Origin: Sphingobacterium sp.
GTDB lineage: Bacteria > Bacteroidota > Bacteroidia > Sphingobacteriales > Sphingobacteriaceae
NCBI GenBank assembly: GCA_031253985.1
Contig: JAIRVH010000109.1
Location: 1-64,000, forward strand
Length of the DNA stretch: 64,000 nt
Reading direction: 5' to 3'
The stretch's first letter is position 1; each line of letters begins with the position of its first letter. The position numbers and the translations under genes are program-made. Below are positions 1 to 8,999 of the stretch, piece after piece. The notes beneath the pieces were generated by a model, which was not told where the DNA came from, made no database searches, and saw only the letters and a program-made list of their open reading frames with translations.

Positions 1-323
1 ACATAAGCATTATTGAGATAAATATGCCAAAGGCTGTATTTCTTGGCCCGAACTTCCACTACCTGGCGTTTTCCATGATGATAAAACAACTCAGGCACAT
101 CCGTATCAAAGCGAAGTATAAGGGCGTCAATGCATGCTTCCTTGAAGTCATCGGCAAGTACACCGAATACCAATTGCCACTCTCCCTGAGATTTTCTGAA
201 AACATAAAAAGCAAGACCATTTTTGTTGTAAAGATGATAATCTTTCATGCCCATGCGTTTATCATGCACGGTAATTTGAGCGTACATTACCCGATTTCGG
301 CAAATGATTTCTAGCGGTTTCAT
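1..323 (-). CDS. Partial hypothetical protein, cut by window edge
   Basis: An open frame of 107 codons runs leftwards from an ATG at 323 with no stop before the edge. It begins MKPLEIICRNRVMY and has alternating hydrophobic and charged residues, unlike an antisense shadow. No family is recognised. It has no signal peptide. The competing forward frame at 24-314 has poorer composition. The C-terminus lies outside the window, so length and function stay open. Confidence 0.5.
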   Translation of the reverse strand, partial: MKPLEIICRNRVMYAQITVHDKRMGMKDYHLYNKNGLAFYVFRKSQGEWQLVFGVLADDFKEACIDALILRFDTDVPELFYHHGKRQVVEVRAKKYSLWHIYLNNAY

Positions 324-391
324 TCGACAATATCACTAATAATATTAGCAACTATATATATACAGTAAAGGTATTTAGGATTTCTCATTTT

Positions 392-555
392 TTATAGGCC
401 ATTGGATGCATAAGACCTCTCATAGCCGGTAGAGCGACCGCCGAAGAAATCGACATAGCTCGCTCCTATATCGCTAAAGACAGTGGTGTCGATGACAAAA
501 TTGGCAGCTATTGGAATATTAGAATTGGTTGTGGGATGCCGAATTAATATGTTTA
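392..555 (-). pseudogene. Coding tail remnant, related to 15406-15560
   Basis: Read on the minus strand, about 50 codons are open without a usable start and end at a TAA at 392-394. The segment contains VIDTTVFSDIGASYVDFF and then GRSTGY. Another minus-strand frame near 15.5 kb contains VIDTTVFSYIGVSYVNFF and GRSTSY, with about 80 percent DNA identity by eye. The two are therefore duplicated tails of one unknown family. No start codon or upstream body is visible. Function is unknown. Confidence 0.5.
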
Positions 556-645
556 CAGCTATTAACTTTCAAGATTATTACAAATTGTAGGGCTAAGGTA
601 TTGGTTTGAAAGTAGGACCGGTTGCGGGAAGCTATAAGAATACGA
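551..645. repeat. Dispersed repeat, copy A
   Basis: About 50 bp from GTTTACAGCTATTAACTTTC onward match copy C at 16539-16590 with few mismatches. The following 40 bp (GGTTTGAAAGTA through GCGGGAAGCTATAAG) match copy B near 10168-10212. It lies just upstream, on the minus strand, of the remnant at 392-555. No coding frame is evident. Confidence 0.55.
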
Positions 646-648
646 GTA

Positions 649-676
649 GCCTCCCTTGTTAACCGACAAGGGAGGC
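649..676. terminator. Perfect 11-bp hairpin without a T-tract
   Basis: GCCTCCCTTGT at 649-659 pairs exactly with ACAAGGGAGGC at 666-676 around a 6-nt loop. Neither flank has a run of T, so it may be a decayed terminator or a structural repeat. It lies between copy A of the dispersed repeat and the hydrolase gene at 832. Confidence 0.4.
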
Positions 677-831
677 CATGTTGGCTAGATGCTCGCTTGA
701 GCTCTAAAATTTATGTGCATAGATTTTGAAAATATCTTTAGAAGATAGCGTCAAAATAGAATGCTTAGGAATAGGTTTGGTATACAGTGCAACATTAACC
801 ACCTTACTGCGTCTAATAAAAAACGACTAAA

Positions 832-2334
832 ATGAAAAATTTTGTACGCATCGCTAGCTTATTGATTCTGGAGTTGATTATTAGCGAATTTTCAAAGGCT
901 CAAAGGCAGGATGTTGTCATGCAAATCGACACTTTTTTAAATAATCTCAATGCCGATCATAACATCAATGGCAATGTCTTGATCGCCGAGGATGGAAAGA
1001 TACTATATGAAAAAGCTTACGGTATTTCCGATGCTGCAGCTGGTAAAACCAATGAGCTAAATACACGTTTCGTTCTGGCCTCTGTTTCAAAACCGGCAAC
1101 AGCGGTTGCAGTCTTCCAACTCATTGAAAAAGGTAAACTATCGCTTGACGGGAAAGTTGCACAATATCTCACCGGCTTTCCTTATCCTGAAATTACAGTA
1201 CGCCATCTATTGGCCCATACCTCAGGCCTACCTAATACCGATGAACTATTTGGTCCATTACTCAAAAAAGATTCATTACGTCAGTACACAAATAAGGATA
1301 TCATTCCAGCCTTGAAGTCTTTTGGAAAATCCTTACATTATAAAGCGGGCGACAAATTTGAATACAGTAATACCAATTATAGTATTTTAGCATTAATTAT
1401 AGAACGTAAAAGTGGATTTTCCTTTCGAAATTATATGGAGCAATTCATATTCAGACCGGCGAAAATGTTAAATTCTGAAATCCTGAATGCAGACTTCGAT
1501 TATGACCCACGTTATGCCCGCAAATATGATAGACCCATACACTATGTAGATACCCTCCGCCCCATCGAATTGGTAAAGCAGTTGAAAAGGTTCACTTTTA
1601 ATTGGGTAGGTTTTCAGGGGCCTGGCAATATGGCCAGTACGGTGCATGATATGCTGGCATTTGACCAAGCACTTTATAAAGGCAAATTGATTGGCAGACG
1701 AAGTATGGAACAAATGTTCACCCCAAACCGGTTGAATGATGGCAGCATCCCTTATCGTCGCTCAGGCATAGACCAGGCAGCTTATGGTCTCGGGTGGTTT
1801 ATTTTCAAAGATACCAGTGGAGGAAAAGTGGTTTGGCATAGTGGCGGTATACCAGGAATGAATACTTTTATGCTAAGAAACTTGGATAAAAAACAGTTTA
1901 TCTTTGTAACTGACAATGCCGAAAACCCTCCCATCGCACCCGAACTCTATATCATACTCAGCGGAAAAAATTTTACTAGACCACGTTCGCTTGCGAGACT
2001 GTATGTGCATGCTTTGGTATCACGGGGAGCTGATTATGCTGCCGCTATCTTAGGTCAGCACCAAGCAGATTCGCGTTTCTCTTTGAATGAAGGGGAATTG
2101 AATTTTTTGGGAATTGAGCTCATGCACAACGGACAATTGCTGCTAGCTCTTGATGTTTTGAGGACAAATACCTTGCTTTTTCCCCGTAGCTTCAACGTTT
2201 TTGACAGCTATGCTGAAGCACTCATAAAAGCAGGTAAAAAAGAAGAAGCAATTATGATGTATCGTCGATCATTGGAAATTAATCCTGCCAATGAAAGTGG
2301 CAAAAAAGCATTGCAAATATTATTAGGGCAGTAA
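832..2334 (+). CDS. Exported serine hydrolase, beta-lactamase/PBP family, with C-terminal TPR
   Basis: A 500-residue protein with an N-terminal signal peptide (about residues 1-23, ending SKAQ). The serine beta-lactamase-like (PF00144) catalytic elements are visible: SVSK at 84-87 (nucleophile Ser84, Lys87), YSN at 178-180 and HSGG at 336-339. The last 100 residues form a TPR-like helical region. Family members act in the periplasm as esterases, D-aminopeptidases or peptidases; few are real beta-lactamases, and substrate cannot be read from sequence. It is monocistronic, with no neighbour on its strand. The ATG at 832 directly precedes the signal peptide. Confidence 0.85.
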   Translation: MKNFVRIASLLILELIISEFSKAQRQDVVMQIDTFLNNLNADHNINGNVLIAEDGKILYEKAYGISDAAAGKTNELNTRFVLASVSKPATAVAVFQLIEKGKLSLDGKVAQYLTGFPYPEITVRHLLAHTSGLPNTDELFGPLLKKDSLRQYTNKDIIPALKSFGKSLHYKAGDKFEYSNTNYSILALIIERKSGFSFRNYMEQFIFRPAKMLNSEILNADFDYDPRYARKYDRPIHYVDTLRPIELVKQLKRFTFNWVGFQGPGNMASTVHDMLAFDQALYKGKLIGRRSMEQMFTPNRLNDGSIPYRRSGIDQAAYGLGWFIFKDTSGGKVVWHSGGIPGMNTFMLRNLDKKQFIFVTDNAENPPIAPELYIILSGKNFTRPRSLARLYVHALVSRGADYAAAILGQHQADSRFSLNEGELNFLGIELMHNGQLLLALDVLRTNTLLFPRSFNVFDSYAEALIKAGKKEEAIMMYRRSLEINPANESGKKALQILLGQ

Positions 2335-2451
2335 CTGACTGATGGGCTGCCGGATGATACGCTACATTGCCAGGGAATTTCATCGACGGGCATATGCTAG
2401 AACAACTTATCTGCCCTGGACTGATTCCTTTCGCGAGTGAGGATACTGATG

Positions 2452-2860
2452 CTACATGTTGCGGAATCCAGGAACGACTGTTTCTATCCATCCCTCTTCC
2501 ATGTATTCTAAAACTTCATTATAATTATCCTCTTTCGGGGAGACCAATGCAAAATTTTGGTGCCAGGTCCCTTCCAAATCCATATGCTGATAAATATGAA
2601 AATGCATCCCTATTTGAAAGCTTGACGAAGTAACTTGTCAATTCATCTTCTTTAATTTCTGTAACGTGCAATGAATCTTTTTCAAGTTCTTTATAAATTA
2701 CTATATTCCAATTTCTCCATCCATCAAATTCAGGAGCATATGTATATATAAAATTCGTCGAATCAAACAGCAGGTAGAACCCGTCCAAATCAAACACAAC
2801 CTTAAGTCCATAATTTCCTTCTTCAAAATTGTAATAGATGTTTTTCAGATTTTTTGTCAT
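2452..2860 (-). pseudogene. Frameshifted small protein, immunity-like position
   Basis: From ATG 2860 a frame starting MTKNLKNIYYNFEEGNYG reads well for about 75 codons and stops at 2525. A second frame takes over around 2590-2640 and gives a more protein-like end (MDLEGTWHQNFALVSPKED, then EEGWIETVVPGFRNM) with a stop at 2452. One indel therefore separates two halves of one gene of about 136 residues. It directly follows the glycine-zipper tail at 2862-3077 on the same strand, which is the usual place for an immunity gene. That role is inferred from position and small size only. Confidence 0.5.
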
Positions 2861-2861
2861 A

Positions 2862-3077
2862 TTATTTATTTTGTAATTCTACACGTTTTGTAATAACATA
2901 ATCGTATACAATCTCTTCTACTGTTCTACCACTAAAATATCCAGCTGCCCCACCTATTAATCCTCCCCCAAATCCACCTAAAATTGTATCTCCCCCAGGT
3001 TCGACACTTCCCGCTATAGTTCCTGCTTTTGCACCGATTTCTGCTCCCATAAATGCACCTGCCCAACCTCCTACCAC
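2862..3077 (-). pseudogene. Glycine-zipper tail of a polymorphic-toxin-like protein
   Basis: A 71-codon frame rich in small residues (GGWAGAFMGAEIGAKAG, then GGFGGGLIGGAAGYFSG) ends in a charged tail VYDYVITKRVELQNK. Such glycine-zipper segments are common near the C-terminus of Bacteroidota Rhs/polymorphic toxin proteins. The frame has only a GTG start and is closed by a TGA five codons upstream, so the body of the gene is missing. It is read as a decayed 3' end. The next gene downstream on the same strand starts almost at once. Confidence 0.45.
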
Positions 3078-3128
3078 TCCCGATTTAAATCAACGACTAA
3101 TTTTGTAATAAATTTTATCTATACTATT

Positions 3129-3713
3129 TTAAATATCATAATCCATTCTTTTAGCCGTCTTGATGAATATCTCACTACCAAATAACTTTTTAATGATATA
3201 CAGCGACATATTGATTCCAGCCGAAATCCCCCCAGAAGTTATTATTTTACCGCACGCTACAAATTTTTGATCTACAACCTTAATTAACGGATAATCCTTC
3301 CTTAGTCTATCTAAATCCATCCAGTGTGTAGTGGCTTCTCTGTTATCAAGCAACTTGGTTTCAGCCAAAATAATTGCCCCGGTACAGACCGAGCAAGTGA
3401 TCATAGTTTTTTTGTCTTGCTCAATGATCCAATTTAACAACTTTTCATTTTTAAATTCAATGTTTTCTGCACCATATCCCCCTGGAACAACCAGTATATC
3501 AACAGCTACATCATCGTTAATTGTAAAAGCAGGAATAACTTGAAGACCATTTCTTGCCAAAATTGTATTTTTGGTCTCAGCAATTGTAAATACATTAAAT
3601 AATTTCTCTGAATCTAGCCCTTCAGCTATTGAAAAAACTTCAAATGGTCCCGCGAAATCTAAAACTTCAACTTCATTAAATATTAAAATTCCAACGTTTA
3701 TTTTTTCTTTCAC
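3129..3713 (-). CDS. DJ-1/PfpI family protein
   Basis: A 194-residue cytoplasmic protein of the class I glutamine amidotransferase-like DJ-1/ThiJ/PfpI superfamily. The start (VGILIFNEVEVLDFAGPFEV) is typical. A VVPGGYG element sits at about 76-81, and the nucleophile elbow CSVCTGAIILA places the likely catalytic cysteine at 110. TTHWMDL follows at about 128. The pattern resembles isonitrile hydratase-like or AraC-associated members, but no HTH is present. The reaction is not predictable; family roles include hydratase, deglycase and stress-protection activities. It appears monocistronic. Confidence 0.85.
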   Translation of the reverse strand: MKEKINVGILIFNEVEVLDFAGPFEVFSIAEGLDSEKLFNVFTIAETKNTILARNGLQVIPAFTINDDVAVDILVVPGGYGAENIEFKNEKLLNWIIEQDKKTMITCSVCTGAIILAETKLLDNREATTHWMDLDRLRKDYPLIKVVDQKFVACGKIITSGGISAGINMSLYIIKKLFGSEIFIKTAKRMDYDI

Positions 3714-4190
3714 TTTTATTAGTTCTTAAGGTTAAATTACAAAAATAATAGGCATCATTTTGTACTTGCTATAATAAAAGACATCAGCTTGTGCTTTAAA
3801 CTTACTTAAATTGGCAATAAAAAAACACAAAAATACTATAGTACCACCTGGTGCGTATACTCCGGAATCGCTGAGAATCTGCACAAGGGATCCAGCGACT
3901 GGGTGCATATATGCCGAAATGGCAGAGAGAGAAGTCCCTGATAGGACTGAATCAACTACCGGATTTTGGGTGCATTTCCTCTAGATTATGCACAGATTAA
4001 TATTTAAGAATATTTGAGATTTTGGGTAGCAGCATAAACTTCATATAACTGAATGATAAATTATATAACATTTTATCGAAATAATGTAACTGCTACAATT
4101 AGAGCATTCCTGAGCTTTGTACCATTAAGAGAGTAAAGAAATGAAAGATAACAGTTCGATAACTCTATCGAAATAAATATACTTATAACA
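3714..4190. other. Gene-poor gap with an unidentified remnant
   Basis: No intact gene is seen. On the minus strand around 3840-3990 a short frame reads LSAISAYMHPVAGSLVQIL, which looks protein-like, but no family is recognised and it has no start. The last 120 bp before the methyltransferase are AT-rich, without a convincing promoter match. Confidence 0.3.
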
Positions 4191-4844
4191 ATGAATGAAG
4201 AAGATTTAAAAACATTAGCGACGCAGTTAAGACAACCAAATGGAACGGCGGGGATTGGAATTGCTGATATGATGAATGAAACTAACATCAAAATGACACT
4301 TCATTCAATAGATCAATTAAATATTATTGATCATGAGGTTGTTTTAGAACTTGGACATGGAAATTGTAAACATTTGCCTTTTGTATTGGAACAAAAAAGT
4401 GGTGTAATCTATTACGGACTTGAAATTTCTGAATTGATGAATAAGGAAGCCGAACAAATCAATCGTCAATATGTAAACAGACAGGTAGCCTTTTTTCATC
4501 TGTATGACGGCTTGAAGATTCCTTATGACGACAATTATTTTGACAAGATGTTTACGGTAAATACTATCTATTTTTGGGATAATCCTCTACTTTTATTATC
4601 CGAAATATATCGTGTAATCAAACCAAATGGGATATTAAATATAACATTTGCTCAAAAAGACTTTATGCAGCAACTGTCATTTACCAAATTTGGATTTACT
4701 CTCTACGACAACAAAAAACTTAAACAGCTTATTGACAAAACATCATTTAAAATAATTAGTTCATATACACAAACCGAAACAGTAAAAAGTAAAACAGGAG
4801 ACTTGGTAAATAGAGCGTTTACAACTTTTAGTATGCAAAAATAA
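4191..4844 (+). CDS. Class I SAM-dependent methyltransferase
   Basis: 217 residues. Motif I is VVLELGHGNCKHL at about 50-62, followed by an acidic strand end (YYGLEI). The post-I region FTVNTIYFW at about 121 matches the UbiE/Methyltransf_11 type. Substrate is unknown. The gene stops at 4844, only 9 bp before an IS256 insertion. Its apparent terminator (6204-6226) now lies beyond the element, so transcripts probably read into the IS. Confidence 0.8.
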   Translation: MNEEDLKTLATQLRQPNGTAGIGIADMMNETNIKMTLHSIDQLNIIDHEVVLELGHGNCKHLPFVLEQKSGVIYYGLEISELMNKEAEQINRQYVNRQVAFFHLYDGLKIPYDDNYFDKMFTVNTIYFWDNPLLLLSEIYRVIKPNGILNITFAQKDFMQQLSFTKFGFTLYDNKKLKQLIDKTSFKIISSYTQTETVKSKTGDLVNRAFTTFSMQK

Positions 4845-4853
4845 CAAACAGAA

Positions 4854-6194
4854 GACACTGTCTCATAAAGTGTGTAAGTTATAGAAATGCGGAGTTTGAA
4901 AGGACTTCGCATTTTTTATTTATTAACTTTATAAGAGTATGATTGACAAGGAGTCACTATTAAACGACAAGGAGTTCTTAAAGAGTTTTAAGGACGGCTT
5001 AGAGCTGCAATCATTTTTCCGCGAGTTACAGGCACGAGCAGTATCGCAAATGCTCGAAGGAGAAATGGACGGCCACCTTGGCTATGAAAAGCATGAGCGC
5101 AGTGGTCAGGGCAATTCTCGGAACGGACATACGAGTAAAAAGGTTCGTGGTGATCAGGGAGATCTGGAGATTCAGGTTCCCCGAGATCGCGATGGTACAT
5201 TCAATCCGATCATCGTTCCCAAACGCAAGAACATGATTGACGGCGTTGAGAACGTGATCGTTTCGCTATATGCCAAAGGCATGAGTGTTTCGGATATAGA
5301 AAATATGATGCGCGATGTGTATGGATTTGACCTTTCTGAATCGACGATTTCGCGGATTACCGACCGTGTGGCGGGTGATGTTATCGCCTGGCAAAACCGC
5401 CCGCTGGACAACGTCTATCTGATTGTCTGGATGGATGGCATTGTTTTTAAGGTCAGGGAGAACTCCAAAGTGGTCAATAAAACCATTTATCTTGCTGTGG
5501 GCCTAAACAGGGATGGCTATAAAGAAGTTCTTGGCATGTGGCTGGGCAAGAATGAAAGTGCCAGTTTTTGGATGGGAATCCTGACAGACCTGAAATCCCG
5601 GGGAGTAGAGGATATGCTGATTACAGCGACCGATAATCTCAATGGTTTCTCCGCTACCATACGGAGTGTATTTCCTGAGTGCAGCACCCAGGTCTGTGTT
5701 GTCCACCAGATCCGAAATGCCTGCAGATATGTTGTATGGAAGGATAAAAAGGCCTTTACAGCGGATATGAAGCCTATCTATGATGCTCCCAATAAACAGG
5801 CTGCACAAGCCGCACTGGCAGATTTTGCCGATAGATGGGAATCCAAGTATCCTTATGCAGTAAGATCATGGAAGGAGAACTGGGACGAACTGACCGTCTT
5901 TTACGACTTTCCACTTGAGATCCGAAGAATAATCTATACGACTAATATCATCGAAAACATGAATGGGAAGATCCGTAAATACACAAAGAATAAACTGTCA
6001 TTTCCCGGCGATGATGCCGTATTGAAATCTGTATATTTGGCTTTGAGAGAAATCTCTAGAAAATGGACAATGCCCATTCGTAACTGGGCTATTATCCTAA
6101 ATCAGTTCTTAACTTTATTTGAAAAAAGAGTCCAGTTATAAGGAACATAACTGAACTCCGTAGTTTTTATTTACACACTTAGTGGGACAGTCCC
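4854..6194 (+). mobile_element. IS256-family insertion sequence, complete
   Basis: The element is about 1.34 kb. The terminal inverted repeats are imperfect: the left end GACACTGTCTCATAAAGTGT and the reverse complement of the right end GGGACTGTCCCACTAAGTGT share an ACTGTC core and AAGTGTGTAA. It is flanked by an 8-bp direct repeat AAACAGAA (4846-4853 and 6195-6202); a shared following G makes 9 bp possible. IS256 elements make 8-9 bp duplications. It carries one intact transposase gene, so it may be active. Confidence 0.9.
4939..6141 (+). CDS. IS256-family (Mutator-type) transposase
   Basis: A 400-residue transposase. The N-terminal region ends in [12 protein letters not shown], typical of the Transposase_mut family. 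The DDE residues are visible: Asp in VWMDGI (about 167), Asp in [10 protein letters not shown] (about 233) and Glu in [11 protein letters not shown] (about 340). The C-x2-H element is VCVVHQIRN. Length matches the family (about 390-410). The start ATG at 4939 lies 85 bp inside the left end, and no frameshift is present. Confidence 0.93.
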   Translation: MIDKESLLNDKEFLKSFKDGLELQSFFRELQARAVSQMLEGEMDGHLGYEKHERSGQGNSRNGHTSKKVRGDQGDLEIQVPRDRDGTFNPIIVPKRKNMIDGVENVIVSLYAKGMSVSDIENMMRDVYGFDLSESTISRITDRVAGDVIAWQNRPLDNVYLIVWMDGIVFKVRENSKVVNKTIYLAVGLNRDGYKEVLGMWLGKNESASFWMGILTDLKSRGVEDMLITATDNLNGFSATIRSVFPECSTQVCVVHQIRNACRYVVWKDKKAFTADMKPIYDAPNKQAAQAALADFADRWESKYPYAVRSWKENWDELTVFYDFPLEIRRIIYTTNIIENMNGKIRKYTKNKLSFPGDDAVLKSVYLALREISRKWTMPIRNWAIILNQFLTLFEKRVQL

Positions 6195-6203
6195 AAACAG
6201 AAG

Positions 6204-6226
6204 AGCGAAAATTGCATTTCGCTTTT
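6204..6226 (+). terminator. Rho-independent terminator displaced by the IS
   Basis: AGCGAAA (6204-6210) pairs with TTTCGCT (6217-6223) around ATTGCA and is followed by TTT. Joined across the IS to 4853, it would lie about 15 bp past the methyltransferase stop, so it is probably that gene's terminator. Confidence 0.6.
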
Positions 6227-6312
6227 AACCTATATAATTCCTTCCACAAGAATTCCATTATATATTGCCCCAGCCTTGCGGTGTGTTTCGGCCATCTGGC
6301 ATATGATTTAAT

Positions 6313-6400
6313 TTAAATGGTTGGTATTGTCCCGCCATCGATTAAAAATTCTGTTCCGGTGAGATATCCTCCCTGTACCTTCTGCACTAGGAAATTGCGG
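6313..6400 (-). pseudogene. C-terminal remnant of a short-chain dehydrogenase
   Basis: Read on the minus strand, GGYLTGTEFLIDGGTIPTI followed by TAA at 6313-6315 is the classic SDR C-terminal strand (YxTGxxxxIDGG). The frame cannot be extended upstream into a Rossmann domain, so only about 28 codons survive. An intact SDR of a different sequence is nearby at 6936. Confidence 0.6.
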
Positions 6401-6413
6401 TAATGAGCATCAA

Positions 6414-6767
6414 TTATTTCCCAACAATCACTTTTCGATGTTCAGTTCCCCATTCGGCCAGTGTATTGATGATTTTTTTTAGCGTCAAGCCGTATTCTGT
6501 TAGTTGATATTGAACCGTTACGGGTTGCGTGTCGAGAACTATTCGTTTAACGAGCTGATTCATTTCTAATTCTTTCAGCTCTTTACTGAGCATTTTATTG
6601 GAGATTCCCTTCACATCGTTCAAAATATCAGAGAAACGCCGTCTGTTGTAATAGCAAACTGACGATATTATGGAGATTTTCCATTTGCCATTCAACACAT
6701 CCATGGCATCGTGAACAGCCATAATCTGTTTTCTGTTTGTGTCGTTATTCGAGCATTCTATTTCCAT
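6414..6767 (-). CDS. HxlR family transcriptional regulator
   Basis: 117 residues with a winged-helix HxlR core: LNGKWKISIISSVCYYN at about 29, then the recognition region FSDILNDVKGISNKMLSKEL and the wing VKRIVLDTQPVTVQYQLTEYG. HxlR proteins often sense electrophiles or redox state and control a divergent reductase. Here the divergent gene is the SDR at 6936, with a cluster of GTTAC motifs between them (6773-6820), so it probably controls that SDR and itself. Confidence 0.9.
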   Translation of the reverse strand: MEIECSNNDTNRKQIMAVHDAMDVLNGKWKISIISSVCYYNRRRFSDILNDVKGISNKMLSKELKELEMNQLVKRIVLDTQPVTVQYQLTEYGLTLKKIINTLAEWGTEHRKVIVGK

Positions 6768-6772
6768 AATAA

Positions 6773-6820
6773 GTTACCTTGTTACCCAAAAGTTACTGTT
6801 ACTTTTGGTTACAAAGTTAC
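6773..6820. promoter_or_regulatory. Cluster of six GTTAC motifs, probable HxlR operator
   Basis: GTTAC begins at 6773, 6781, 6792, 6798, 6808 and 6816, six copies in 48 bp. It includes the near-palindrome CCAAAAGTTACTGTTACTTTTGG. It lies directly upstream of the HxlR gene and in the divergent region of the SDR. That arrangement fits multiple binding sites for the regulator. The function is inferred from position and symmetry. Confidence 0.55.
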
Positions 6821-6935
6821 CAAAATATATTTAATCAATTTAAATTTGCACAGTTAAAGAAATCGATTTCAAAAACAAACAGTTTAAAAAGTCTTGACTA
6901 AAATAGAATTTTCGATCATTAAAAATTTAAAAAAG

Positions 6936-7670
6936 ATGAATTTCTCAGATAAAAATGTATTAATTACCGGCGGAAGTGCAGGAATTGGATTAGCTACCGC
7001 TAAAACATTTGTTGAAAAAGGAGCAAATGTATTGATAACAGGCCGAAATACCGATACCCTGCAAACAGCATCAGGAAGTATCAATAGCCCAAAACTGAAG
7101 ACTTTGCCTTCAGATACGTCCAAACTGACAGATATTGAACTATTGGCGGAGACAGTTGCAGCTAGCGGAAACAAAGTGGATGTGCTTGTACTGAATGCGG
7201 GAATAGCAAAGCAATATTCAATTGAAGATACAACCGAAGAGGTTTTTGACGACCTTTACAACATCAATGTCAAAGGGCTATTCTTTACATTGCAAAAATT
7301 AATCCCTCATTTATCAGAAGGAGCTTCCATTGTTCTTATCTCATCTGGAGTCTCTGTCAGCGGGTATGCACAAATGGGCGCTTATGCAGCTACAAAAAGT
7401 GCAGTCGATGCGATTGCTCGTACCGCAGCTACTGAATTGGCAGACAGAAAAATCAGAGTAAATGTCGTTGCTCCCGGATTGACCGATACACCTATGAACC
7501 AGCAAACGCCTGCAGATATAAAAAATGCCATAGCAGCAGCAGTTCCATTGAAACGAATCGGACAAGCCGAAGAAATTGCTAACGCAATTGTTTTCTTGTC
7601 TTCAAACGAAGCCTCTTATATTTCAGGTTCATATCTGGCGGTAGATGGCGGTGTTACCATTCGCAGATAA
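6936..7670 (+). CDS. SDR family oxidoreductase
   Basis: 244 residues from ATG 6936; an upstream TTG-initiated extension adds unlikely residues and is not used. The Rossmann motif TGGSAGIG lies at 11-18, NAG at 87-89, the catalytic serine near 136-137, and Tyr150/Lys154 in YAATK. The C-terminal SYLAVDGG strand is present. It is an NAD(P)-dependent dehydrogenase/reductase of unknown substrate, divergent from an HxlR regulator. Such pairs often deal with reactive carbonyls. Confidence 0.9.
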   Translation: MNFSDKNVLITGGSAGIGLATAKTFVEKGANVLITGRNTDTLQTASGSINSPKLKTLPSDTSKLTDIELLAETVAASGNKVDVLVLNAGIAKQYSIEDTTEEVFDDLYNINVKGLFFTLQKLIPHLSEGASIVLISSGVSVSGYAQMGAYAATKSAVDAIARTAATELADRKIRVNVVAPGLTDTPMNQQTPADIKNAIAAAVPLKRIGQAEEIANAIVFLSSNEASYISGSYLAVDGGVTIRR

Positions 7671-7760
7671 ATATGCGCAGTTTCTGATATACTTAGTGTT
7701 ACCCACTAGGTATATCATATCTAATCTTGGAATTAACATTTAAAATCCCATCCGCTGAAG

Positions 7761-8924
7761 CTACGATTTAGTATTACTTAGCAATCTAACAAGTTCCTTT
7801 ACAGATTCGTTGGTTGGTGCGGCAAAATCTTTTATTCCATCAATTGTTTCCATGCAAAGAGGCGCAGCCCTTTCAAACATGATATCTTCATAAGCTGAAA
7901 TTGCATCTTTAAGATTGGCTTGCCTTCCACTGGTTAGGCATTCCGACAGATCCAAAGCGTCCAGCATGGCTAGATTTACGCCTTCACCATTCGGAGGCAT
8001 TAAATGCGCGGCATCCCCAATAAGGGTAAGATTACTTTTAGAAGTCCACCTTATCGATAAAGGAAAATAATTAAGTGGGCGCCACGTGAAATGTTCACTG
8101 GCTTCAAAAAGCATGAAGAAGACAGGATTCCAATTTACAAAACGTTTTTTTAAATACCCGCTAACTTCTATAGGATTACCAAAATCTATACCACTGGAGA
8201 TACCCCAATTTTCCGGACACATTGAGGCCGCATAAAAAGTGAATCCGCCATCGCCCCTAGGCTGGACAACTAGGGTGGCCCCATCTCCCATAGCCATCAG
8301 ATTCCCTTGATTAACTAGTTCGTACATTTCCGGGCATGCAATCTCGGGATGATCTATTTCGCCCTGGATAATTGCTGCTCCGGAATAAAGAGCTTTCAAA
8401 TCTGTCAGATAGGAACGAACCTTGGAGCGGTAACCGTCCGATCCGATGACCAGATCAGCAACCGCGGTCATTCCGTTCTCAAATTTTAATTCCCATTTAT
8501 CTTCAATTTCTCGCAAACCTATAAGCTGGCTATCCCATACTACAGTACCAGGAAGCAGCCCGTCGATTAGGAGATCTCTCAACGCTCCTCTATCGATTTC
8601 TGGTCGGAAATGTTCATCTCCGAATACAGGTTCTTCGTCTCGCTGACTCTCATCCATCAGCATATTTCCCTGCGGATCAAGCAGACGATATCTGTCGGCA
8701 CCCTTCATGTAGTTTGCTTTAAAAACCTCCATAAGTCCGGTCGCCTCCATCGCTTTAAGACCTGAATCAAAATGCAGATCTACAATAGCTCCCTGTACCC
8801 TTGCTGCTTGACTAAAATCTCTTTCATACACTTTAACCTGTACACCTTTCATTTGCAGCAGCCTGGCCAATGTCATTCCACCTGGACCACCTCCAACGAT
8901 GGCTATATTTTTTTCGCTTAACAT
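7761..8924 (-). CDS. Tet(X)-like FAD-dependent monooxygenase
   Basis: 387 residues from ATG 8924 (MLSEKNIAIVGGGPGG); 17 extra upstream codons are open but lack family similarity. FAD motifs are visible: GGGPGG at 11-16, VYERD, DLVIGSDGYRSKVR near 165, and GDAAHLMPPNGEGVN near 300. The order and spacing resemble Tet(X) flavin monooxygenases, which hydroxylate tetracyclines, but related PheA/TetR-type hydroxylases are equally possible. A broken AraC regulator gene lies directly upstream. Whether it acts on tetracycline cannot be judged from this reading. Confidence 0.82.
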   Translation of the reverse strand: MLSEKNIAIVGGGPGGMTLARLLQMKGVQVKVYERDFSQAARVQGAIVDLHFDSGLKAMEATGLMEVFKANYMKGADRYRLLDPQGNMLMDESQRDEEPVFGDEHFRPEIDRGALRDLLIDGLLPGTVVWDSQLIGLREIEDKWELKFENGMTAVADLVIGSDGYRSKVRSYLTDLKALYSGAAIIQGEIDHPEIACPEMYELVNQGNLMAMGDGATLVVQPRGDGGFTFYAASMCPENWGISSGIDFGNPIEVSGYLKKRFVNWNPVFFMLFEASEHFTWRPLNYFPLSIRWTSKSNLTLIGDAAHLMPPNGEGVNLAMLDALDLSECLTSGRQANLKDAISAYEDIMFERAAPLCMETIDGIKDFAAPTNESVKELVRLLSNTKS

Positions 8925-8999
8925 TTCTATCTTTTTTAATGATACAAAAGAACGGCAGAAAGAAAGGCGATACAATCACGAGATGCTGTAACTTTAGGA

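Noticed and set aside
24..314. Plus-strand 96-codon frame
   Set aside because: The minus-strand frame over the same bases is longer, open to the edge and more protein-like.
2367..2633. Plus-strand 88-codon frame
   Set aside because: It overlaps the coherent minus-strand frameshifted gene and lacks a protein-like pattern.
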